Below the pieces are notes generated by a model that saw only the letters and a list, made by a program, of their open reading frames with translations, was not told where the DNA came from and ran no database searches. The translations under genes were made by a program, and so were the position numbers. Of a stretch of 6,744 nt of DNA, positions 1-5,886 are shown piece after piece (within the stretch, counting starts at the first letter, position 1; each line of letters starts with the position of its first letter). Source of the DNA: Desulfamplus sp. (GTDB lineage: Bacteria; Desulfobacterota; Desulfobacteria; Desulfobacterales; Desulfobacteraceae); contig JADGBP010000128.1 in the NCBI GenBank assembly GCA_015231395.1, forward strand, positions 1-6,744. The letters are read 5' to 3'.

Positions 1-143
1 TGCGTCTTTTTTACCACATAATGGATATGGAAGAGAGAGGCTGTTATTCTTGGGACTACATAAATCTGCATGACGAGATTAAGCGAAAAAAATACAATTA
101 CTTTGAAAAAACAGGTTACGGCGGAGCTTCCAGTAAAGAGTAA
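1..143 (+). pseudogene. 3' end of a truncated second SpoVR paralog
   Basis: Reading from base 3, the 46 codons before the stop at 141-143 begin RLFYHIMDMEERGCYS and continue to NLHDEIKRKKYN. This aligns without gaps to residues 353-390 of the complete SpoVR encoded at 1663-3372, with 27 of 38 residues identical and mostly conservative changes (D/E, W/F, I/L, I/V). The homology ends at KTG; eight unrelated residues (YGGASSKE) and a stop follow. The complete protein continues for about 180 residues past this point, so the C-terminal third is missing. The 5' part lies outside the window and may be intact. I infer a diverged paralog whose 3' end was lost by rearrangement. It could instead be expressed as a shortened SpoVR. 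The SpoVR homology is secure; its status as a pseudogene is less so. Confidence 0.8.
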
Positions 144-158
144 TTCAAGAGGCTTTAT

Positions 159-410
159 ATGAATTATGCAATAGAAGGTGTTTATAAAAATGGTAATGTA
201 GAACTTATTGAAAAGCCTGAATTCCATAAACCTGTTCAAGTATTAGTGATTTTTTTGGAAAATAAGAAGAAAATCAAAAAATTAGGCGGACTTTTCAAAG
301 ATTTTGATGTTGATTACGATAAGCTCGAACAGGATTTAAGAGAACTGCAAAGGAGTTCATCAACACATATACTTGAGGAATTTGAGAATAATAATAGCTT
401 ATCTTTATGA
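159..410 (+). CDS. Small antitoxin-like protein (AF2212/DUF104-like) of a broken PIN module
   Basis: An 83-residue frame starts at ATG 159 behind AAGAGG (147-152, 6-base spacer). The N-terminus (MNYAIEGVYKNGNVELIEKP, then a hydrophobic VQVLVIFLE strand) resembles the small beta-rich antitoxins that neutralise PIN-domain (VapC-type) ribonucleases. The middle is basic and then acidic (KKKIKKLGGLFKDFDVDYDKLEQDLRELQ), probably the helix that would wrap the toxin. The expected partner follows immediately but lacks its N-terminal half. The last residues (about FENNNSLSL) overlap the toxin remnant by 38 bp in another frame and look like sequence read across a deletion junction, so the natural C-terminus is probably altered. 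The family is recalled from general sequence character only. The protein may still be made, but it has no complete toxin beside it. Confidence 0.6.
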   Translation: MNYAIEGVYKNGNVELIEKPEFHKPVQVLVIFLENKKKIKKLGGLFKDFDVDYDKLEQDLRELQRSSSTHILEEFENNNSLSL

Positions 411-642
411 AAAGCAGCGGATTCCAGTATCAATAAAGGCAATAAAAACAATATTGGAAGATTCTGTAAATTACAGAGAAGAAAAACTCTCAATAGAAAT
501 AATTGAATCTTCATTTGAAATAACTGATATACCTGAATTACATGACAGGCTGATTGCTGGAACAGCACGTTATTTAAATCTTCCTCTGATTACAAATGAT
601 CCTGTTATACTATCAAGTATATTTGTAAGCTGTGTTAAGTAA
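373..642 (+). pseudogene. PIN-domain (VapC-like) toxin, N-terminal half deleted
   Basis: The frame encodes about 85 recognisable residues. LYEKQRIPVSIKAIKTILED matches the mid-domain of PIN ribonucleases, and DIPELHDRLIAGTARYLNLP-LITNDPVI is the C-terminal half with two conserved acidic positions (D58 in LHDRLIA, D76 in ITNDP, counted from base 373). A full PIN toxin is about 125-140 residues and opens with a strand carrying the first catalytic Asp (LxDTN/H). That part, and the following helix with a conserved Glu, are absent. The only start near the beginning is TTG at 373, inside the antitoxin gene, with no ribosome binding site. I infer an internal deletion of roughly 130-150 bp that fused the antitoxin 3' end to the toxin middle. 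Metal-dependent RNase activity is not expected. Confidence 0.72.
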
Positions 643-665
643 ACGTTTATCTTTTGGACGATAGA

Positions 666-736
666 TGTTGTCAGAATCACGGATTGGCAGGATTGAGAAA
701 TAGCGGCAGTCAGGTTAATCTGTGATTCTGACAATA
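666..736. repeat. Long inverted repeat (20-bp stem) of a dispersed repeat family
   Basis: The left arm 666-685 (TGTTGTCAGAATCACGGATT) and right arm 717-736 (AATCTGTGATTCTGACAATA) are reverse complements over 20 positions, except for two that would be G-U pairs in RNA. A 31-base loop separates them. The left arm and loop contain the 20-mer 674-693 and the right side contains the 22-mer 710-731; both recur exactly at 1424-1443 and 1404-1425, downstream of the TA module. There is no T tract after the right arm, so it does not look like a simple terminator. It is probably a palindromic intergenic repeat rather than a regulator of one gene. Confidence 0.75.
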
Positions 737-776
737 AGCGGTCATGTGTTAAACTCATGGATTGGCAGGGATTAAG

Positions 777-805
777 GGATTTCACGGAAAAAATTAGTGA
801 AATCC
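777..805. repeat. Inverted repeat just upstream of the antitoxin ribosome binding site
   Basis: GGATTTCAC (777-785) and GTGAAATCC (797-805) are perfect 9-bp complements around an 11-base A-rich loop. The hairpin ends 8 bases before AAGGAGG of the antitoxin gene. Type II antitoxins usually repress their own promoter at palindromes in this position, so it could be an operator. A related but imperfect copy (GGATTTCACG, then AGTGCAATCTGTG) lies at 1365-1400 after the toxin gene, which makes membership in the local repeat family at least as likely. Confidence 0.5.
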
Positions 806-813
806 GTAAAACT

Positions 814-820
814 AAGGAGG
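814..820 (+). promoter_or_regulatory. Shine-Dalgarno site fixing the antitoxin start
   Basis: AAGGAGG lies 5 bases before ATG 826. It is a near-perfect anti-16S match and decides for this ATG over the in-frame ATG at 757, which sits inside the repeat sequence and has no such site. Confidence 0.8.
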
Positions 821-825
821 ATTTT

Positions 826-1071
826 ATGAGTGCAATACTTAAAAAGGCTTTTAGTATGGCATCTTCTTTTTCTGAGGATGAACAGGAAATATTGGGAAAT
901 TATTGGATATATGAGATGCAGCAATCTAATTTAATTGAAATTATTAAAGATGAGATGAAATGGCAGAAATCATTTTCAGAGTCTCAGGATATTCTTGAAA
1001 TGCTTGCAGATAAAGCATTAGAAGAATACAGACAAGGAAAATCAAAACAAACAGGATGGGACGAGTTATGA
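826..1071 (+). CDS. Type II antitoxin, partner of the RelE/ParE-like toxin
   Basis: The product is an acidic, helical protein of 81 residues. The N-terminal half (MSAILKKAFSMASSFSEDEQ, then EILGNYWIYEM) resembles the 'lxxAfxxaskLpeeeQdela' opening of a common family of short antitoxins. The C-terminal half (WQKSFSESQDILEMLADKAL, then EEYRQGKSKQTGWDEL) has the 'F..s...L..LAd.Al.eyr.Gkt..l..d.l' ending of that family. Its role would be to bind and block the toxin and to autorepress the operon. I place the start at 826 because of the AAGGAGG at 814. The stop overlaps the toxin start as ATGA (1068-1071), typical of translationally coupled TA pairs. The module lies between two blocks of the same repeat and looks like an insertable cassette. 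The family is recognised by sequence feel and context. Confidence 0.72.
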   Translation: MSAILKKAFSMASSFSEDEQEILGNYWIYEMQQSNLIEIIKDEMKWQKSFSESQDILEMLADKALEEYRQGKSKQTGWDEL

Positions 1072-1355
1072 TTTCCCACCTGCTTCCGAGTTTTAGAAAG
1101 AATTTTGAGACTCTGCCAGAACAAATAAAAATTCAGGCAAAAGAAGCGTATAAAATATGGAAGCAAAACCCTTTTGAAAAATCTCTTAATTTTAAACAGC
1201 TTTACCCTTCAAAACCCATTTACTCTGTAAGAATTACTTTAAACTGGAGAGCACTTGGTTACAGAGAAAGTAAAGATACAATAATATGGTTCTGGATAGG
1301 TTCGCATGAAGAGTATAATAAACTCATATCGTCTGCAAGAATAAGAAAACAATAA
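1068..1355 (+). CDS. RelE/ParE-superfamily toxin
   Basis: The 95-residue product opens MISHLLPSFRKNFETLPEQI, followed by AKEAYKIWKQNPF near residues 24-36. FKQL and IYSVRITLNWRALG lie at 42-64, and a strongly conserved IIWFWIGSHEEYNKLI at 72-87. This order (helical hairpin, then a strand with R-x-R/G, then the 'WFWIGSHxxYD' strand) is that of a RelE/ParE-like family of small toxins paired with short acidic antitoxins. Members of the fold either cleave mRNA on the ribosome or poison gyrase, and the sequence does not tell me which. I chose ATG 1068, which overlaps the antitoxin stop. An in-frame ATG at 1056 would add four residues (MGRV) and overlap more. The gene looks full length and intact. 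Confidence 0.8.
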   Translation: MISHLLPSFRKNFETLPEQIKIQAKEAYKIWKQNPFEKSLNFKQLYPSKPIYSVRITLNWRALGYRESKDTIIWFWIGSHEEYNKLISSARIRKQ

Positions 1356-1364
1356 AAAGCCTAT

Positions 1365-1443
1365 GGATTTCACGTATTAAAAAAATCAGTGCAATCTGTG
1401 TAATCAGGTTAATCTGTGATTCTGAATCACGGATTGGCAGGAT
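1365..1443. repeat. Second block of the dispersed repeat, with a 25-bp palindrome at 1411-1435
   Basis: GGATTTCACG (1365-1374) and AGTGCAATCTGTG (1388-1400) echo the hairpin at 777-805. The 22-mer 1404-1425 is identical to 710-731, and the 20-mer 1424-1443 is identical to 674-693. Here the two words abut in the opposite order to the upstream block, creating a near-perfect palindrome (12-bp arms, one G-U type mismatch, single central base). Together with the upstream block it brackets the TA module. The rest of the gap to 1494 is repeat-like (AATCCGTTAATC near 1478) with no coding signal. Confidence 0.75.
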
Positions 1444-1493
1444 AGAAGGATAAGGCGGGATAAAGCAGAATCTTGAAAATCCGTTAATCTTGG

Positions 1494-1604
1494 GCAAAAC
1501 AAGAAGGATTGATAAAAGAAATTAAACCGTTAATATCAGAGTTAGTATCAAAAGATATAAGAATAAGCACAGAAATAGTAGAAATTACATTAAAAGCTGC
1601 TTAA
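1494..1604 (+). pseudogene. C-terminal remnant of a DUF3368 (PIN-like) protein
   Basis: Thirty-six sense codons before TAA (1602-1604) read AKQEGLIKEIKPLISELVSK and then DIRISTEIVEITLKAA. This matches the 'AKxxGLIxxVxPLLdeLxxxGfRiSxxLyeavLxxAGE' tail of DUF3368 proteins, PIN-like putative nucleases often encoded beside a small UPF0175-type antitoxin. A full-length protein is about 150-160 residues. In this frame a stop occurs at 1485-1487, immediately upstream, and no homology precedes it. The sequence before it is the dispersed repeat, so the 5' three quarters were deleted or displaced. No start codon with a ribosome binding site is visible. Confidence 0.65.
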
Positions 1605-1647
1605 GAGCAATAGTGGAATAAGGCGAACAAGGATCCGTAAAATAAAT

Positions 1648-1656
1648 GGGGGGAGG
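1648..1656 (+). promoter_or_regulatory. Shine-Dalgarno site of spoVR
   Basis: GGGGGGAGG ends 6 bases before ATG 1663. It supports that start and opens the spoVR-prkA transcription unit. I cannot name a convincing promoter in the repeat-derived sequence upstream. Confidence 0.6.
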
Positions 1657-1662
1657 CGTTGC

Positions 1663-3372
1663 ATGGAAATAATTGATCAGCATGTCAAAGGGATCATGGA
1701 AGGGTGTAAACAGAGGGCAAGAGATGCGGGCTTGTCGTTTGAGGATGAATCCCTTGAATACATCGTCACCAACAGGGATATGATAGAGCTGAGTCCCAAA
1801 GTGATGATCCCAACGCTTTATGATTACTGGGTTCATGATGTCCGTGTGATTTCTGGAAAAGGATTATATGAACTTTACCCCAATAATCCATATGAAACGG
1901 TTATCAACACAAGACCTCCAATCTCATTTTACAATGACAACAATCCAGACTGGCTCAATGTGATGATATTTTATCATGTTCTGGCTCACATTGACTTTTT
2001 TCAGAATAATCTTTTTTTCAAGCATACATGGGATTATGATTTCACGGGACAAGCACTTGCAGACAAGCGGATCATTGCAAAATACCGCTCTGAAAAGGGC
2101 AGATGGGTTGATTATATTATCGAATTTGCCAGAGGAATTGACAATCTTGTGGGATATCATGATCAGGTGTCTAATGCTGTAAAGCCTGATGAAAAGCGGA
2201 TCATGTCAAAATTAGATTACTATTTTGATATCTTTCTTCAAAAAGAAAAAAAAGTTTCTCAAAATGAATATTTAAAGGAAATAAACCGCTATAATCTCAT
2301 GTGCAAGCCAACTGGCAAGAGAAAAAGTGATAAACTCTTCATGGCTAATGAGGACGATTTTTTCATTGATATAAGAATCAAATATCCTGAAATTGATGCC
2401 TTTTATACAAAACATATTGAAAAAAAAGAAGAGCTTCGCATGGATGTAATGCAATACATTATGAAACATTCCGCTTTTCTTGAAAAAGATGAAAACAAGT
2501 GGATAAAATCTGTAATGGAGATTGTTAGGAACACATCCATATTTTTTCAGCCCCAAATCAGAACCAAAATTATGAACGAAGGATGGGCAAGTATCTGGCA
2601 TGAAATGCTCTTTATGAAAGATGACAGAATCAGAGGACACGAAGTGGATTTTGCCAAAGTCAATGCAGGTGTGACTGCCATGCCTAAAGTGGGTCTCAAC
2701 CCCTATGCTTTGGGAATGCGTCTTTTTTACCACATAATGGATATGGATGACCGTGGCTGCTACTCCTTTGAGTATTTAAATCTTCATGATGAGGTCAAGC
2801 GTCAAAAATACAATACAGATAAAGGAACAGGTATTGAACGCATTTTTAACATACGGGAAAATCTGTGTGACTTTACCTTTATAAACACCTATATAGATCA
2901 GGAATTTCTCAATAAGCACAAACTTTTTGTCTCAGGTAAACGCCTGAACAAGGAGAGAATGACATGGCAATATTACATCAAATCCCGCAAGGCAGAAGCA
3001 TATAAGGAGATGCTCATTGACACCCTTTATCACCCGCCGGTGATCAGTGTGAGTCATGAGAAAACCGCTCAGGGTCCTCTTTATCTGGTGCATAAATTTG
3101 AGGGCAAACCCCTTAAAGTGGATTATATTGAAAACACCATGATAGGACTTGAATACCTTTGGGGACGCTCAGTCCGGCTTGAAACAAGTGAACCTGCCTC
3201 TGCAACTGATAATCCCCATCAAAGATTTGTCAATTACTGGAATCCGCCTGTACCAGCACCCGGGGCACCTGTTACACCATCTGCGGCAAAGCAGGAACAA
3301 AAACCCATTTCATGGAAACGGGTACTTTATGTTATGGAAAACCGCAAGCTGATTAAAAGGGAGATAAACTGA
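1663..3372 (+). CDS. spoVR: SpoVR family protein
   Basis: A 569-residue cytoplasmic protein with no signal peptide or membrane segment. Family hallmarks appear in order: an amphipathic N-terminus; PNNPYETVINTRPPISFY (73-90); a His-rich HVLAHIDFFQNN at 105-116, corresponding to the conserved 'HxxxGHxxFFxxN' region; NEGWASIWHEMLF at 305-317; VNAGVTAMPKVGLNPYALG at 333-351; and FNIRENLCDFTFINTYIDQEF at 395-415. The conserved His/Glu residues (H105, H109, E306, H313) suggest a metal site, but no activity is established for the family. Bacillus SpoVR affects spore cortex formation, and the E. coli homologue YcgB is a stress-induced partner of the YeaG kinase. The protein is longer than the usual 470-510 residues, partly through a Pro/Ala-rich linker at 527-541 and a basic tail. 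The next gene starts 2 bp after its stop. A truncated paralog lies at 1-143. Confidence 0.92.
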   Translation: MEIIDQHVKGIMEGCKQRARDAGLSFEDESLEYIVTNRDMIELSPKVMIPTLYDYWVHDVRVISGKGLYELYPNNPYETVINTRPPISFYNDNNPDWLNVMIFYHVLAHIDFFQNNLFFKHTWDYDFTGQALADKRIIAKYRSEKGRWVDYIIEFARGIDNLVGYHDQVSNAVKPDEKRIMSKLDYYFDIFLQKEKKVSQNEYLKEINRYNLMCKPTGKRKSDKLFMANEDDFFIDIRIKYPEIDAFYTKHIEKKEELRMDVMQYIMKHSAFLEKDENKWIKSVMEIVRNTSIFFQPQIRTKIMNEGWASIWHEMLFMKDDRIRGHEVDFAKVNAGVTAMPKVGLNPYALGMRLFYHIMDMDDRGCYSFEYLNLHDEVKRQKYNTDKGTGIERIFNIRENLCDFTFINTYIDQEFLNKHKLFVSGKRLNKERMTWQYYIKSRKAEAYKEMLIDTLYHPPVISVSHEKTAQGPLYLVHKFEGKPLKVDYIENTMIGLEYLWGRSVRLETSEPASATDNPHQRFVNYWNPPVPAPGAPVTPSAAKQEQKPISWKRVLYVMENRKLIKREIN

Positions 3373-3374
3373 CT

Positions 3375-5711
3375 ATGACGACGCAATCCCTTGGTATGGA
3401 AAATTATAGTGAAACCCGTGCTCAAAAGGCTATAGATCTGCTTAATGTTGATATTGGAGATTACGAAAGGCTGAAACCCATAACGTTTAAAAACTTCCTT
3501 GGTCTTGTTGAGGCAAGACCTGCGGAGATGCTTCGTAATGTGTTTCAGGTTTTTCATGATATGATGCAGACCCATGTTGATGTCTCTGAAGATTCCATCT
3601 TAACTGATCCAGATGAATTTTCCCTGATTGATTATGACTGTACCCGTCTTTTTGTTGAAGGATCGGAAAATCCCTATTTTACAGACCGGCTGTTTGCCAA
3701 CCGCCTTATGAAGCATATGGAGGGTCTGCGTCATGGTACCCAGCAAAACAGAATCTATATTTTTCACGGTCCTCATGGATGTGGTAAAAGTACGTTTTTG
3801 AATAATCTCCTGAAAAAATTTGAAGCATATGCCAATACCGAGGAAGGAATGCGGTATGAAGTGGTCTGGAGGCTTGACATTGAAACTCTTGGAGGGCATG
3901 GAAGAGCAGAGTCTGTTACAGCTATTGAACGGCTTATTGAACTCATAGAAAAATCTGACCCTAAAGTGAATGAAAAACAGAGTGAAATAGTAACAGAACA
4001 GTGTATTGGAGCTGGTTTTAATGCATCACACATTGAAATTCCCTGCATATCGCATGATAACCCCATACTTATTATTCCCAAAAGTCACAGGCGTAAACTT
4101 TTGGACAAGCTTATCAAAAACGATGAATTCAAATGGCGGCTTTTTACGGAAAAGCAGTATGACTGGGTATTCAGTGGAGAGTGCTGTACTATCTGTGAAT
4201 CCATTTATCAGTCATTGCTGGAAAGACTTGGGGAACCGGTCAGAGTATTTGAGATGCTCTATGCCCGTCCATACTATTTTAACCGACGGCTTGGTGCTGG
4301 AATAAGTGTCTTTAATCCCGGAGACCGTCCTGTACAGCAAAATGTGATTAGCAACCAGATGGTACAGAACAGAATCAACAATCTGTTCAGGGACAGCAAT
4401 TTAATTCATTATATATATTCAAGATTTGCCAAAACCAACAACGGCATTTATGCCTTGATGGATATAAAATCCCATAACGTTGAGAGGATGGTTGAGCTGC
4501 ATAATATCATCAGCGAAGCTGTTCACAAGGTTGAGGATATTGAAGAGAGTGTAAATTCCCTGTTTCTTGCACTTATGAATCCTGAAGATAAAAATCACAT
4601 CAAGGAGTTCCCATCTTTTTCAGACAGAATTCAATATATCAATATTCCTTATGTACTTGACATCAATACTGAAGTGAAGATTTACTGCGATATTTTCGGA
4701 AGGCATATTGAAGAGAGTTTTCTTCCAATGGTAATGGAAAATTTTGCACGGATAATTGTCTCTTCCCGTTTAAAGGCAAAATCTGAAAGTTTGATGGAAT
4801 GGATCAGAAATACTTCCAAATATAGGCTTTACTGTGATGAACAACTGATGTTGCTGAAAATGGAGATATATTCAGGCAGTCTGCCGGAATGGCTTGACAA
4901 TGATGATCGCAAGGCACTTACAGCCAAAATGTGGAGAAAAATTCTCGCGGAATCCGAGACTGAGGGTAATCATGGTTTTTCAGGCAGAGATTCCATAAGG
5001 ATATTTGATCAGTTCTATTCCAGATTTGCTCGGGAAGACAGGCTTATAAACATGCCTGCTCTCTGCTCGTTCTTCAGGAATATTATGATCGAGATGCCCA
5101 AAATGATACCAGACGGTTTTCTGGAATCATTGCTGCGTATGTATGACTACAATGTGCTTCAGCAGGTAAAAGAGTCGCTCTATTATTATAATGAAGAGCA
5201 GATATCAAAAGATATCAAAAACTATATTTCAGCAGTCAATTTTGAAATCGGTGCTTCAGCACGGTGTCTTTTTACCAATGACATTCTGAATGTGACCAAC
5301 ATATTCCTTGAAAGCATCGAAAACAGACTTTCTGCAGACAATTTCAGTCCTGCAAAACGTCAGGAGATGCGCAGGGATGTTCTAAAGCATTATACTACCA
5401 ATGCTCTCAGTCGCGAAATTATGATTGAAGGTAAAAATATCTCTGAAACCAAACTGTTTGCCTCACTTCATGAAAGGTACATTCATAGCCTGAAAAAAAG
5501 GGTGCTTGAACCCTTTCTTGGCAATGAGAACTTCAGTCGTGCAATCAAAGATTTTGATGCCCCTGATTTTAAAACCTATGATCAAAGGCTTAAAACCGAT
5601 ATTGAATTTCTCATCAACAATATGGTATCAAAGTTCGGATATACACAGCAGGGGGCAAAGGAGGTTTGTATCTACGTGATTGACAGCAACCTCGCCACAA
5701 AATTCAAATGA
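3375..5711 (+). CDS. prkA: PrkA-type AAA+ serine protein kinase, long variant
   Basis: The 778-residue product carries the PrkA AAA+ core. The Walker A motif GPHGCGKST is at 132-140. A Walker B-like NGIYALMDIKSHN spans 356-368, followed by HNIISEAVHKVEDIEESVNS (376-395). LFLALMNPEDK at 397-407 would supply sensor 1, and IPYVLDINTEVKIYCDIFG (424-442) is the family's conserved motif after it. Residues about 440-778 correspond to the C-terminal PrkA region to which kinase activity is attributed; I see no classical Hanks kinase motifs. C224-x2-H227 and C271-x2-C274 could form a zinc site. The family (YeaG in E. coli) acts with YeaH and SpoVR in starvation and stress responses, and a protease role has also been proposed for Bacillus PrkA. 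It is longer than YeaG (about 640 residues), mainly in the segment between Walker A and B and in the C-terminus. AAGGGAGA at 3356-3363 and the 2-bp gap after spoVR indicate coupled translation. Confidence 0.88.
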   Translation: MTTQSLGMENYSETRAQKAIDLLNVDIGDYERLKPITFKNFLGLVEARPAEMLRNVFQVFHDMMQTHVDVSEDSILTDPDEFSLIDYDCTRLFVEGSENPYFTDRLFANRLMKHMEGLRHGTQQNRIYIFHGPHGCGKSTFLNNLLKKFEAYANTEEGMRYEVVWRLDIETLGGHGRAESVTAIERLIELIEKSDPKVNEKQSEIVTEQCIGAGFNASHIEIPCISHDNPILIIPKSHRRKLLDKLIKNDEFKWRLFTEKQYDWVFSGECCTICESIYQSLLERLGEPVRVFEMLYARPYYFNRRLGAGISVFNPGDRPVQQNVISNQMVQNRINNLFRDSNLIHYIYSRFAKTNNGIYALMDIKSHNVERMVELHNIISEAVHKVEDIEESVNSLFLALMNPEDKNHIKEFPSFSDRIQYINIPYVLDINTEVKIYCDIFGRHIEESFLPMVMENFARIIVSSRLKAKSESLMEWIRNTSKYRLYCDEQLMLLKMEIYSGSLPEWLDNDDRKALTAKMWRKILAESETEGNHGFSGRDSIRIFDQFYSRFAREDRLINMPALCSFFRNIMIEMPKMIPDGFLESLLRMYDYNVLQQVKESLYYYNEEQISKDIKNYISAVNFEIGASARCLFTNDILNVTNIFLESIENRLSADNFSPAKRQEMRRDVLKHYTTNALSREIMIEGKNISETKLFASLHERYIHSLKKRVLEPFLGNENFSRAIKDFDAPDFKTYDQRLKTDIEFLINNMVSKFGYTQQGAKEVCIYVIDSNLATKFK

Positions 5712-5752
5712 TATTTTCAGCATTTGGATTACCTTCAGCTCTTGCTATTACC

Positions 5753-5886
5753 TTTACCGTGAAAACACATTTTTGCTTTCATTTTCCGGGATGACTGGAA
5801 TCCAATCCGGTCATGGACGTTTACCGTGAAAACAGATTCTGGTTTTCATTATTCGGGGTGATCGTATTCTGACCATGAACATTTAT
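5753..5886. repeat. Imperfect 67-bp tandem duplication between converging genes
   Basis: Two units begin TTTACCGTGAAAACA at 5753 and 5820. The first 15 bases are identical, the first 42 match at 35 positions, and both units end in a GGTCATGGAC / GACCATGAAC type sequence. Each unit contains a TGAAAA...TTTCA inverted repeat (for example 5827-5847 in unit 2). Unit 1 also has a 9-bp hairpin, ATGACTGGA / TCCGGTCAT (5791-5814). The second unit runs to the stop codon of the minus-strand ATPase. It occupies the space where terminators for both genes are expected, but no hairpin followed by a clear T tract is visible. Confidence 0.7.

Noticed and set aside
757..825. Upstream in-frame ATG that would lengthen the antitoxin by 23 residues
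   Set aside because: It has no ribosome binding site, lies within the repeat sequence, and AAGGAGG directly precedes ATG 826.
666..1443. Integron attC sites around the TA cassette
   Set aside because: The flanking repeats are palindromic, but I could not find paired GTTRRRY / RYYYAAC core sites, and no integrase is present in the window.
2272..2733. 153-residue open frame on the minus strand
   Set aside because: It lies wholly opposite the well-supported spoVR gene, shows no recognisable domain and has no ribosome binding site; it is a shadow frame.
5791..5814. Hairpin as a rho-independent terminator for prkA or copA
   Set aside because: The 9-bp stem is real, but no T tract follows on either strand, so I report it only as part of the tandem repeat.
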